From positions 1 to 64,000 of the forward strand of contig JAYKXP010000094.1 in assembly GCA_037176845.1 (NCBI GenBank): a stretch of DNA of 64,000 nt. Direction: 5' to 3'. The stretch is from Paramarasmius palmivorus. Lineage: Eukaryota > Basidiomycota > Agaricomycetes > Agaricales > Marasmiaceae. Shown here piece by piece: positions 52,866 to 64,000 of this stretch (position 1 is its first letter; each line of letters starts with the position of its first letter). Below the pieces are notes generated by a model, which did not search any database, was not told the DNA's origin, and was given only the letters and a program-made list of their open reading frames with translations. The translations under genes and the position numbers were made by a program.

Positions 52866-54991
52866 TTACATGGAATAAACTTCAGTATGTAGATCAATGC
52901 CACCGAGCTCTATACCCCGTGTTAGGGACATTCTCGCCACCGCATTGCCTGCTTTCCTGACTAGGCCTTCGGGTCCAGCAGCACACACAGCCAAGCCCCC
53001 TCCCGTTCGTGCCCTGGAACCAACACGAGCGGATGTCCCACTTTCGGAGTCAAGGGTCTTGTGTGCCGACGAGGAGCCCACAGACAGCATGATGAGCTGC
53101 ATCAGCAACTCCTTCGGCTCGGGCTTCTGCATCAGCACATCCATGTTCGGAATCCAGGGTACAGCCTCTGGATTACACAAACAAGTGACAAACACCGAGA
53201 CATGTAGATCCAAATCCTCGACGCTATCGGCTGCCTTTGCAATGTCCGCAAGCATGGATGCAAACCACTCGATAGCGCCGAATGATTTGACGTACCACGC
53301 AAACTCGATCCGACGGGTCCTTTCGCCTCGAGAGCGGCCTAGACGAGTGCAGCGACCCACGATATCGTCGAGGAGACCGAGGGTAAAAGTGGCACCGCTA
53401 CCTCCAGCGATAAGTAATATGCTCTCATAACGACCAAGATCAAGGGAGCAGCCACCGTATGGTCCGTCGACCATAACTTGAATAGGAACATCGGAGACAA
53501 CCTCTTCATCTACTATCTTGGAAGTCGACGAAATGATACTGGCCTTCTCCGCTTCGGCATAAGTATTAAGTGCACGAGTCCAATCTCCGCGCACTCGAGC
53601 ACCCAGAATAACGCCCCGTGCATTAGGTCCAGTAAGGCAAGAGTTGGGGGAAGGAGCATTCATGATTGAAAGGGGATGCGACTCAAATACTCTTCCTGAG
53701 AAAAAGACCCGAAGACGAATGTGTTGACCTGCTTCCCAGCCTGAATCGCAGTGTGGAATGCGTATCTGTCGGGACGGGATGAGGACAAACTAGGAGGAAA
53801 GTCGCTGAATTCGAAAACATACCAAGGTCATTTGATTGTCGATGGCAGTAAGCGTTGCGTCTTTGATGCGATACTTGAACAGTCTCAGCAGCATATCAAG
53901 ACCATAGAATGCCAAAGGAGGGAATATCCAAGGGGGGGCATATATCGTGTGGTAACACACTGTAACGAAGAACGCTACAAAAAGGAGAATACTAAATGAC
54001 CAAAATCAGCACGTGTGCCTTCGAACCAGCAAGCTCACTCACTGAAGCACGAAAAACACTTGATAGAAATACATCCTGACTGGTCTCATCGAAGTCAACA
54101 CGATGAGACATAGCAAAGCCATTGCAGCAACGCCTGAAGTCTCCTTCTGCGCGCCAATAATCTGAATATCCCACTCTAGGTGATTCCTGATCCACAAAGC
54201 TCCGTGGATGACACCACCAAGAAACATGCCTCGTCCAGCCCAACGATGAATGAAGTTGAGGCGTTCGTAGCCATTTCCGGGTCCAAGAAGGAGAGAGGCT
54301 ACCGAGTTCTTGGTAGCGAAGAGGAATACCACAGGGAATTGAGCGAGAGCCATGAAGCCTAGCAGTATATTAGAGAAGCCAAAGAAGAGTTTCGCGAGCC
54401 ATACCTGCACGGTTGGCATTCTCTACAAGTTGCGCGTCCATGGTTATGCACATAATCAGGACCAAGACATAGAGAACGATCAAAATCACTATTTCAAAGT
54501 CCCGTTAGCACTAATTACCATCGTTGAACTTTGGACTCACCTTGTCCAAGATTCATACCAATCAAAGGAGCCGACCAAAGAAATAACGAGCCAGCGCTAC
54601 CCAGTAGGCCATCTAGAGTCTGTGCAAACTGACTCCGGTCCCTCACCGTCAAGGATTTGGGATTCTGAATGGGGACTTTAGACACGCTACTGTTCCCATC
54701 GACGATAGGTGTGTATTCCATTCCAGGAGCTCTTTCCCTCACGCCAAAGAGACCCGAAAAAGCCCTACGACTCAAGATCGACCTTGTGAGGTGCGGTAGA
54801 GAAAATACCACGAAACCGGCAAATACAGAGGCCCAAATGATAGAGAACTTGCGTTGCCATTGAGGGTCGATCACATATGAGCTGGAGGTTGAGGATAGAG
54901 TTAGTCCAGCTGGAATATGTGTAAATATCAACACTTACTTGTACTGCTGGAATTCCGTAGGAATAACAGGTGGAGCACCAAAATCGCTCAT
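52866..54991 (-). CDS. Ferric/cupric reductase (FRE-type flavocytochrome)
   Basis: Known: reduces Fe3+ or Cu2+ at the plasma membrane with electrons from NADPH through FAD and two hemes. Six exons (54991-54939, 54881-54541, 54488-54405, 54358-54043, 53991-53823, 53765-52866) sum to 1863 nt, 620 residues, in frame throughout. Seen: membrane segments near residues 30-55, 105-150 and beyond; heme-binding block YERLNFIHRWAGRGMFLGGVIHG; second His pair at FVLHILLFVAFFVTVCYHTIY; FAD motif HPLSIMNAP; GPYGG and LLIAGGSGATFTLGLL (NADPH); C-terminal CAAGPEGLV. Family size is 550-750. It lies 363 bp downstream of the CTR gene, same strand. No signal peptide apparent at the very N-terminus. Confidence 0.92.
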
Positions 54992-55354
54992 AACGGTTGA
55001 GGAGGATCCTGCTCACGCAGGTTCTTTAAGAAAGACGAGTCACGGTTCGATTCGGATTAACTTTGAGGAAGCAGGCGTTTGTCGGTGGAGATATATGGTG
55101 AGAGAAGGGACAATGTGGTTGTAGTACCAAATTTAGAGCATGAGCGCGGGAGGTGCGGGTCTGATGAAAAACTTTTTATCCTCCTTGCCGATTTTGCCAA
55201 GGCGTGTGACACTCCTGGCTCCCGCCACCACGATATCGCCAATACCGTTATTTTGGGATTCTGCCAAATGTTCTAGTCCTTCGATGGGGTAAGCAGGTTT
55301 AATTGAGAACAGAGATGTACATTTACGAATCACGATACATGCAAAGCTCTAGCT

Positions 55355-56048
55355 TCAGTGTACATGTGCAGAAGTACTGAATCTTCCGAACAATGTCTCT
55401 CCAACGCCCAAACCGACGACGATAGCAATGATAAATCCGACCTGATAAGTCCTACGATTCACACATTAAGCTTTTCTATCGAGCGTGTAACAGACCCAAA
55501 AACTTACATGACCGCTAGCATGAGTGCATAGCCGAGAGCAGCTTGTCCAAGTTGCATGACGCCTCTCACGATATCGTGAGCAGGAATGAACGGCAAGGAA
55601 TTGCGCATGAGCATCGTATTCTTCAGAAAGTCGGACGATCTCTTTAGATCTCCGCGAGCGTCCTGCCTGTTGGCAAACTCGATCTGAGCTCTGCATCCAC
55701 ATGTCAGCGTCGAACATATTGATAGGTGAAGCAACATATATACCTCTTCTTCCAGTGCATTTCCATCATGCCTCGACAGGCTGCGACCCATCGATCAACG
55801 AGGGCCAATAAGAAGAGCCCAATGCACGCCCCAACCATCGCGCCAGTACTCTGAGGAACCCAGCCCTCAAACCAAAGTATATCACCAGGAGTGGTGTGAA
55901 AATACATTAGCATGTGTCCACTCGCAAGGTTCATAGGGGAATCCATGCTCATGTCCATGCCGTTGGTATCGCCGCCATGACCAGCGTGAGCGTAGGCAGT
56001 CGCCAGGAGACATAGAAATGTAAGGAGAGCGCTATGTTTGAAAGCCAT
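55355..56048 (-). CDS. CTR-type copper transporter
   Basis: Exons 56048-55744, 55690-55508 and 55451-55355 sum to 585 nt, a 194-residue protein. Seen: an N-terminal signal-like hydrophobic run (FKHSALLTFLCLLATAYA), then a His/Met-rich copper-gathering segment HAGHGGDTNGMDMSMDSPMN; first membrane segment STGAMVGACIGLFLLAL; a basic cytosolic loop; MQLGQAALGYALMLAVMTYQ, which holds the MxxxM-like core with Met at the second helix; and VGFIIAIVVGLGVGETLFG with the GxxxG packing of the third helix. The intron pattern is clean. Known: CTR trimers import Cu+ made by cell-surface reductases, and a ferric/cupric reductase is the next gene. Odd: the usual C-terminal Cys-His pair is replaced by AHVH. 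Confidence 0.92.
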
Positions 56049-56471
56049 GGATGGGGCCGGTTCTGACCAGAGAACCTGAAAGTGTTGAAGTAAAAGCGAA
56101 TGTCTTGGTGTCTACAGTCTTGGGAACTCCGAGATGGCAGTGCTGATATCACACGATCGTAGCCGTTGTTAGCGCTAGGATGCCTCGGGGATCCAATCCT
56201 AGCACCAATTTCAGTGTAAAGAGCGCGGCATTGGATGGAAATAGCGAACACGAATTCATGTTTTAGCCTGAGGTCTAAACCGTACCCTCATACCATGTCG
56301 AAGGTGCCCAAAATATCTCTGTGAAGACTCCTGAGGCAGCGAGCAGCCCTATATGGCTAAAGTTCCTGAGTCATTCCCCGAGTTAAAGTAGTGGATTGAT
56401 GGCCCAAGGGATCGGTAGAGGGGAGGTCGAGAGGGTTACGAGGAGCGACCTGGAGCGACGACGAGACGGCT

Positions 56472-57034
56472 TCAATTGCCCATTCTTGCGAGGACAACGA
56501 GGAGACCGAAGGTATTGATGCTGTTTTGAATAGAGAACGGCTGGCATGAACCTAGGTAGGACAAGACTAGCCACTGGGAAGACGCTGACAGGCTCGTAAC
56601 TTGCCTGTAATGGAGAAGAGAGGATCAGAGTGCGTCCAAGACTGAAATTGAGGAACACCTACCAAAGAAGGTACGCAAGAAGGCTAGATGGCGACCGTAT
56701 GTAGAAGTCCACAAGAAGATAGGCCCTAAAGAGTAAGGATAATGAGCTTTGCTGGGGTCTTCGACGAGGACAAGCAGGTAATCGTTGAACGACGGCGAAC
56801 TCACCTCGTTTCGTCTATATATTGATGAGATGCGCTTTCAATCCGTTTGAGAGCATATACGATCGCGTGAGGAGCTTCATCGACAAAGAGCTTGAGAAAT
56901 AGGATGGGCCGACGAGGTGAAAAAATTCGTTCATGAGGCCTTGAGGTATTGATGGTGATGGTCAAGAAGGAAAGAGGCCTAGGAGCACCAGCGGGAAAGT
57001 GAGGCTTATTTGCGGTCCGTGGGAATTGAGCCAA
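56472..57034 (-). CDS. Unknown 141-residue protein
   Basis: Exons 57034-56805, 56725-56663 and 56604-56472, all GT-AG, sum to 426 nt, an exact multiple of three. Begins MAQFPRTANKPHFPAGAPRP with a basic/Pro leader, then a possibly membrane-associated part (AYLLVDFYIRSPSSLLAYLL; LVLSYLGS; INTFGLLVVLARMGN). The leader is compatible with a mitochondrial presequence. No family recognised. Confidence 0.45.
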
Positions 57035-57549
57035 TTCTCCGATTGGCTTGGTTGGGCTGCTCCGGCCCGCTACTTAAGAGGTGTTCGCCCTGCTAGAAAA
57101 GCGCAGCACCGCCACTCCAAATCGCCGCCCGACAACGAGGGATAAACGATTTTCTATATACAGCTTGTAATTACCAAGCTAACGAGATCCCACACCAAAC
57201 TTTACACCCATCATCATGTCCAAGAACACAGTAACGAGCTAGCAACCCATTCTCAACACTCCAACATGGGTTCTGCGGCAAATAGAGGAGACCAGATGCA
57301 GTATCATGATGGTGTATGTACATACTTTTACAAACTTTCTCTATCCCCTTCCATTGCGGGGACATCCGACATAAATTTATATAGTCAGAGTTCAAGAAAG
57401 ACCAAGTATCGTAAGAAAACATTACTGTAATAGATATGCAGAGACAAAAACATTAAGAATGAGGAAAGACGAGAAACGGCGCGTGCGTGAGTACATGTCT
57501 GTCCATATAATAACACAACTTTTGTTTTTCCTTTGCTCGAATATGCCCT

Positions 57550-59942
57550 CTACGCATCCAAGGTGAATAGATCATCGTCGTCTCCTCCTCCAGTAGCAGC
57601 TACAGGTCTACTCAATGGACTCTTGGCACTTGCCGCCACCTTCGCAGCGCCTGCTGCCTTGGCGTATGACATCTTACTTCCTCCAGTATCCACATCTTGC
57701 TGTTGTTGATGTTGAACCAACCCAGGAGGAATCGACGGCGCTGGTGTAAAGCTGCCAAATCCGCCCCATTCTGCTTGATCTCTCGGTACGCTCTCTCTAC
57801 CAAACGCAGTGTTGGAGCCGTATGGTCCAATATTGAACGCTCCGCTTCCCAAACCGCCACCAGGAGAAACGCTGTAACCACCTGCACCAACAGAACCGCC
57901 ACCAGGTGAGCCAAGAGCAGGCATAGCGTGTATACGCGAGTAGCCAGCTGCCAAACCCTGAGGCAGACTCTGTCCTGGGGCATGTGCTTGAAGAGCCCTC
58001 GAACCTGGAGAGAGTGCCATCTCTGCCTGGTCGTGGTGCATGGGTATATTGGCATGCGAAGAGTTGGACTGGAGTAGGTTGGGTCGATGTTGGTTGTTGG
58101 GAGGAAGAAGCATCGGATCGGTATTCTGCCCCAAACCTAACCCCACGCCGGCGTCACCAAAACCATTAGACGCACCCGTAGGCGTACCATAACCACTACC
58201 ACCACCGGTAATCCTCGATGTAGCAGCAGCAAGTGAAGACTGTAACGTTCCCGTACCCGGACCATACAGCGGTGAGCTAACGTTCCGTACACCCCTTCCC
58301 AGTCCTTGCTGTTCTTGCTTCGATTTGTGGTAGGCAGCGTGAACACCAGGTAAGAATGCCGCACTCGCATTGGAAGGTGTAATGCTAAACGCCGGAGGAC
58401 TACCAAACTCGTCGAATGTGTTCCGCTGACCGAATGATGATGGTGTACCGTTACCCAATACACGTCCTGGAGAGGAAGGTAGACCAGCAGCCAATGGGCT
58501 GCCGACATGCGGGGAGGCGCTGGTACCGCCAGCATTCGTGGACCATATAGAACTAATGTCTCCTAATAGAGACGTGGAAGGAACCGAACGAGAGTATCCA
58601 TGTCTCCCTTCACCGTTGGTGCCACCCGTAGTGGGTACACCCAACACATTACCTCTCCTGGCGGGTTCAACCGTTGGTGGGCCCTGACCGGAATTGCTGC
58701 GTGACATACGTCGACTCCGTTCTTCAGGAGTGAGTAGATCGGTAAGAGAACTAGGAAGGAAATCTTCCATGTCATCACCAGATCCACTACCTTCACGAGT
58801 ATTGGGCTCATCATCAAGGTCGAACACAGCTTTGTGAGCACTAGCTGAATGGGGAGTGGTAGTATTGGCATTCCACCTTGGATTGCTGTTCAAAAACCCA
58901 GTACCTAGTGAAGCTGCCATCGATCGTTCTGGATAGTTAAGGAAGGTTGATTGTGAACCAGGCGCTGAGAATGGTGATGTGGAAAGTAGGTTGTTGTTCG
59001 TGGGTGTACCACCCTGGTTGATACTCCTAGACGACGGAGACGTCCCTGGAGAGACACCGTTGAGCCTAGAGATCGGATGGGCATTTGTGTGTGGGGATGT
59101 GGCGGAACGAGGAGGTGAGCCGATAGGTCCAAAGTCAATGGCAGGCTTTTTGGCTGGCGACCGGTCAGGATCTCGGTCTCGAGGAGAAGACACTGGAAGA
59201 GGAGACGGGGAAGAAGCTTTTCCTGGGGAAATCGGGATGTCCTCATTTGCAGTAGGCGAAACCGACGTCGTAGCCTGCTCTGGCTGTTTCCCTTGTGCAG
59301 GGGCGCTCGGTAGCTTGCTCTTCTCGTCGAGCACACCAAACGAAGTGAAATCGGTGTCCTTGATCGCAGGAGCAGGAGCCGATGGTGAAATGGTCGACTT
59401 CAATGCCATCATGGGTGGTCTTCCTACTAAAGAGAAGAAGGTCAATTTCCGCCCGGAGGAAACGAGGTGTATGACCCACCTTGGGTATCTCTCTTGCTCG
59501 ATTTCTTCCCTTCGGCACCCTTTCCACCGCCAGCAGCAACCTGAGCCGCCTTTTTGTTCTTCCTATCCATTGACATACTCTGTCCAGGTAACACATGGGC
59601 CAACGCACACTTGTGTCCAAATTTGCAGTTCCCCTTTACAAACCAAGCACACACATCCTTTTGCCCTCCTGGTTCAACGACAGTGTGCGAGAACGGACAA
59701 GACGATCCAGCAGTGCATGATCCAACCTTAAAGAACTTGCAGGGGACATGTGAGAGGTCTTTGGCTGCGGGCAAACGAGTTTTTTTAGAAGGTCAATAGG
59801 GTAGAAAATTCTTGATTGACGTACATTTGGTTGCAGCAGACGGCTTTGATTGTTTATTTCCCGTTCGTTCTCTGCTTTCATCTCCTCCTCGGTCTCTCTC
59901 CTTGTCCTTCGCCCTATCCCGTTCTGATTCTACAGTCGGCAT
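57550..59942 (-). CDS. CCCH zinc-finger protein, Lee1-like
   Basis: Exons 59942-59825, 59764-59480 and 59426-57550 sum to 2280 nt, 759 residues, no frame break. A charged leader (SERDRAKDKERDRGGD) is followed by two fingers of spacing C-7-C-5-C-3-H: CKFFKVGSCTAGSSCPFSH and CAWFVKGNCKFGHKCALAH (about residues 50-105). The remaining ~620 residues are Ser/Pro/Gly-rich and largely disordered, with LPSSLTDLLTPEERSRRMSR (about residue 345) as the only conserved-looking helix and an HQQQQ run near the end, closing DDDDLFTLDA. Tandem fingers of this spacing bind RNA in the Lee1 group of fungi; the rest is inference. Long frames on the opposite strand (such as 58979-59731) are by-products of its composition. 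Confidence 0.88.
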
Positions 59943-59999
59943 TTGATACAACACGGATGCTGAGAAAAGAGAAAAAGTTTTTACAGAGATACAAGGAAG

Positions 60000-62600
60000 A
60001 TGAGATGTGGGGTGGGTAGGGATGGATTAGATAGAGATAGACCCTTTTATAGAGAAGATGAAGCAGTCAACGGTGGTGGTCCAAAGCAAGTCCGCTCTCC
60101 TTCCAGTGCCATTTCTCGCATGATACCACGTGGGCGAAAAAATTAGGTAAGGACCTGCCTTTCTCGGCGGCTAACTTGCAGCTCCTCGATCTCCATTCTC
60201 GTTACACGAATACAAGCGAGCAAAAACAGTAGTAGATACATTTACCATTTTCCCCCGATATTCTAACATTCCTCCACCGCTCTTTGAGTCATCGACCACT
60301 GCAGGCGGCAAGGACGGTATACGCAATTTGTTTGCAATTTGTACCTTCCCATTGAACTCAGGAGTCGTTCGCCTCCTCACACGGAATCTAATTCAGGGAT
60401 AGAAAAGAATCCTCCTAGGATTCGATGACGTCGACAACATGGAGGTTATTCGATGTTCACAGGAAGAAGGATCATAGAGCCATCTAAAAACAGTCCTTTC
60501 TAGTCAGCTGCACAGCTTCTTCGGAGAAAGTAGCCTGATTGCTTACTGTTTACCGGCGGTGAGGTTGATATGATGTATCGTAGACACCAGATGCACATAT
60601 CTACCTCTACCAAATTTCCATGCTAGTACACCAACGGTTCACAGGCGTGACTCAAATATCGCATACCTCTCGCCGTCTGAGCGTCTTGGACGCTGAGGAT
60701 GTAGGCCTACACCTCGGTTGAGTTGGTGTGATAAGGGCTGTCACTGATAACAGCGGCACGGAAAATCTGTGGGTCCTCGTTGTGTGGGTGTAATGCTATG
60801 GGTCTACGCATCAGACGTTACTAGCCTCGGCAGGGGTTGCGATGCAAAAACACTCACACTAATCGTCGATAACAACTTCACCACTGCAATTTGACAGTTT
60901 CTAGTCACACCAGGCAACACCCTGGACCGAACGCATCAAACTCTGCCACGTCAGGAACTCGTAGGGAGTGGACCAGTGTCAAAAGGAATTGCGGCGGCGC
61001 GCCCAGACTGTCTCGAGCCGTCAGTATGACAGAGCAGGATATCATATGTCATTACCAAGCAGGACAAAAACAGGAACTCTCACTTGAACATCTGGCAAAG
61101 CTCATAAATTCCAACACGTATCCCTCTATTCTCCGACAATGAACAGCTCCTTTCAGTGACCAACACATGATACCTGTCTATTCCTGCCTGAATACATGGC
61201 ATTTACCCAGGAATATGGCGGAGGGCTGTCGGCTGTTATAAGGTGGTCTGTGGGATCGATACTGCGATACACACGAAACACGCCAATCTATACAGCCTGA
61301 CCTACTGGATCATCAACGCGTCGAGAGCAATTCAACTACTACACCATAAGTCGGCGAAGCAAAAATAAATTTGAAGTGTGGTCTCACCAAGTTTACCCCT
61401 CAAGCTCCCCAGAAGATCGTTGACCGACTCTTCGCCACACCGAGCATCCAGTACGCTCGAGCACGGCTTTTATGATTAAATGCTGATCAGAGATAAGTGT
61501 CAGCAGCTTGGTTAGATGTTATGATATTTTGAGATTAACCTACTAGGCTTATACCAGACCTTCGAGATTTGTTCGAGATGCCTCTGACCTCGACGTGGTT
61601 CTTTCTGAAGACCAGACCTAATTCGCGGGCCGGTGGTATCTGTTACGTGCAAAGACGTCCTCCGATTTTCGGCTAGACACTGTCAAATCTTCCTTCTTTT
61701 CGTGCCGGTTCGCGACGATAGTCCTGTAATGGAACGTTAAGAAATCTCACTCGACGGGAAGCAAAACCCACGTCGTACAGCAACTCTTCACCACATCCTC
61801 CAAATAGCAGTGATGTTTTGCCATGAGATCCAACCGAGATCTTGGAGGGCGAGAAAGGTCGGAGAACTTGAAGAGGTTGCGACGGCGCATCGAATCTATC
61901 GTAATCCACAGGGTTTTTGTGAAAGTAGCCTTTTGCGGCAATCCTTTGGTTGATCGACACCTCTAGAGTTAGAACTATTCTTGACTTCGTCTACCCATAC
62001 GCCTTTTGGCGCAGAGAGGAAACTCCCTGCGGCTGAAGGAGAACCTTTGAGGAAGATGTGCTGGAGACCGACATGGTGGTGGGGAACAGAGTGACGTCGC
62101 GTCGGAGAAACCTCGAGAAATATCTCTATCTATCTATCTATTTTCTCGCTAACTTCCATCCTCCTTCCTTGCTTAATCTTCCAGTAATATTTTTTGTGAA
62201 GAAGGCAGGGTCAGGATCGGAAGAGTTTCAAGACTCTAGGGTTTGATATGTACTGAGGCAAGTACAGTGCAAATACCCAATACCAACGAAGGCGTCTGTC
62301 ACTTGAATTCATGTCGTTCGCCTCCTGCCGGTGATTCATTCAAGTAGCTTTGAACCAGGTATAAATTGCGGTCGTGGTACCTCCTGCCAGATAGAATTCA
62401 ACTCCTTCAGCACACTCCCGATCGGTTCAAGCATGGCCACCATGTGAGGGACACAGATAAAAATTGAGCACGTATTACAAGTAGTGGTATAGATAAGAAC
62501 TGGAACTGTAGTGCTAGATAATGCGGTAGTATAAGAACGATTACGAGCAAGATAAGGTAAAACTGAGAAGCGTCCATTATGGTATCATTTAACGGGGTAT
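60000..62600. other. 2.6-kb gene-poor stretch
   Basis: Upstream flank of the CCCH gene and downstream flank of the acidic gene. Frames of 60-95 codons at 60171-60380 (minus), 60891-61142 (plus) and 61673-61960 (minus) show no motif I know. The last has ATG and LLFGGCGEELLYDVG and might be a gene fragment. A (CTAT) tract lies at 62126-62141. Confidence 0.35.
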
Positions 62601-62621
62601 CATCCTTGTCGGTATCAGCAA

Positions 62622-63965
62622 TTAGAAAAAGAAAATTCCATCATCATCCACGACTATATCAAATGCAACTCTTTCATCCAACTCGTACTCCGACGCTAGC
62701 GAAACATCATCTCCTTCTATGAAACTTTTCGGTGGTGTTGGTGGTGTAAACTTGATGGTAGGAACCGCTTTGGGTGTCAAGCAGGCAGGGCCGAAATGTA
62801 GGGTTTTTGACGAGTATCGATGCCTGGTGGGCGAATTTTCTTTATCACGATTCCGCTGTAGCGTGCCCTGCCTGATGACTGATCGACTCAAAGGTAGAAG
62901 AGCCGGAGTCGTATATCGAGTGGTTTCGGTGATTTCTTCATCTTCATCTTCTTGTTCCTCCGCAATGGGCTTTAACTCGTGAGTCGTGAGCGCAGTCTAA
63001 CATCCAGATAGTCAGTATAAAGGCGAAGAGAAACCGAAGACAGATAACATACCATTGCTTGCAGAGCTTCATCGAGGCCATCATTTTCCTCTTCAATAGC
63101 ATCTTGATCAAATTCTTCTCCGTCGAATGCAGTGGCCAAGGCCGTGAAGGAAGGCGAGGCGACGAGGAGTGATTCAAATGCGTCGTTGTCACTGTCCTCT
63201 TCCCATTCGATTTGCGGCGTCAGTGGAGTTATCATTATCGTGGGGGCCGCTACACCGTCTTCATCGTAGATGGCAGACAGGTCCATGAATGAAGGCGATG
63301 ATACGAGACCAACACACGTTGACTAGCCAAGATGTTAACGACTTTAAAGCAGGCTACCATGTGGAGTACTTACCTCGGTATTGATAGATAGAACCTCGTC
63401 GATGTCCTCCTCTTCTGACTCGTAAACGTCGACCTGGGGTTCGTGTTCTTGTTCAATGGTACCAGTTGAATATTTTGAAGTGCAGTCAGTGTCGATGGTG
63501 GAAGCCAGGGAGTAGCTGGACGACAGCGCGCACCCTTCGAACTCGTCCTTCATGGTAAAAAGTCTGTTGGCCCAAGTCTCAAACGAGGAAGAGGGAGCGG
63601 GTCCAGGAGCCGAAGAAATCTTAAAAATAGCTTGGTAATGTTCGAGTAAACACAGATTCAAGTACCACTCACTTTGATCTCGAGGTCGAGGACAGGCTCT
63701 TGGGAAGGCTCTTTGACGAGTAGCAACTCGGGTCTAGCCAGCTGCATGGTCTCACCGCCCGTGCTGGGGTCAACAGTGGTAGCGTCGCAGAGGCCTCGAA
63801 TACTGTCCTTAAGAGCCTGTCGTCTTTGTCAGCTACGTGTTCTAGGGACAGACAGCGACGGCGAGATTCCTCACCATTTCCTGAGCATCGAATCCGGGGC
63901 GCACTACTACAGGGACAACTTCATTTTGGATTTGACTGACTGCGGCCTGGAGAACGAATTGTGAG
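62622..63965 (-). CDS. Acidic unknown protein, 5' end outside the window
   Basis: Five exons in one frame: 63965-63875, 63816-63673, 63619-63374, 63322-63053, 62996-62622, all with GT-AG introns. The visible part is rich in Asp/Glu (YESEEEDIDEVL; EEDSDNDAFESLL; EEQEDEDEEITETT), with a short helix QFVLQAAVSQIQNEVV at its start and a basic Ser/Thr/Pro tail (RDKENSPTRHRYSSKT; PPTPPKSFIEGDD) before the stop at 62622. TP and SP sites in the tail suit a phosphorylated regulator. No family recognised. The first visible exon begins at an acceptor, so the true start lies beyond 64000. Confidence 0.7.
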
Positions 63966-64000
63966 CTGAAGCCCCTTTAATATGAGACAATAACGACAAG

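Noticed and set aside
52897..53430. 177-codon plus-strand frame
   Set aside because: Antisense to the NADPH-binding exon of the ferric reductase, a typical shadow of a GC-rich exon.
58979..59731. 250-codon plus-strand frame
   Set aside because: Mirror of the Ser/Pro/Gly-rich CCCH gene on the minus strand. It lacks motifs and crosses that gene's introns.

Overview
The window is nuclear DNA of a basidiomycete fungus, most likely an agaricomycete. The genes carry many short (about 45-80 bp) GT-AG introns. The protein families are fungal (ferric reductase, CTR copper transporter, Dsk2, CCCH zinc finger), and the mobile elements (hAT, Plavaka-like, PIF/Harbinger, Ty1/copia, long-LTR repeats, a DUF6589-type gene, a RecQ-like gene) are typical of agaricomycete repeat compartments. 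I cannot name the species.

Layout. 1-6 kb is a graveyard of host genes: an RBR ubiquitin ligase broken by two stops and a one-base insertion, then a scrambled, partly triplicated copy of the exportin CSE1. 6-47 kb is a nest of transposons. In order: a hAT element whose exon holds a solo LTR with a perfect 5-bp target duplication; a Plavaka-like transposase relic; a head-to-head pair of 1.4-1.8 kb LTRs; a Cys-rich gene antisense to those LTRs and split by a 2.6-kb palindromic element; inside that palindrome a PIF/Harbinger element (TAA duplication) and a 392-bp MITE (AAT duplication); another long LTR split by a nearly intact hAT (8-bp duplication); a Ty1/copia element with a half-tRNA-iMet type primer site, broken by stops, an RT deletion, a 2.4-kb unassigned insertion and another long LTR; and a RecQ-like helicase joined to a bromodomain, lying tail to tail with a DUF6589-type gene. 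47-64 kb is ordinary euchromatin with genes all on the minus strand: Gal80-like oxidoreductase, short-chain dehydrogenase, Dsk2 ubiquilin, ferric reductase, CTR copper transporter, a small unknown protein, a CCCH zinc-finger protein, and an acidic protein cut by the window end.

How parts work together. Ferric reductase and CTR transporter are neighbours in the same direction and could form a metal reduction/uptake pair. Dsk2 is a proteasome shuttle. Within the repeats, the target duplications and the mirror arms of the palindrome give a clear order of insertion. Most premature stops I could place are one C-to-T (or G-to-A) change from a sense codon, which suggests a RIP-like or methylation-driven decay of the repeat compartment. 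For the four genes whose exons I summed completely (Gal80-like, ferric reductase, CTR, CCCH) and for the 141-aa unknown, the coding total is an exact multiple of three. Dsk2 and the dehydrogenase each need one extra or missing base, so sequence error or very recent decay is possible there.
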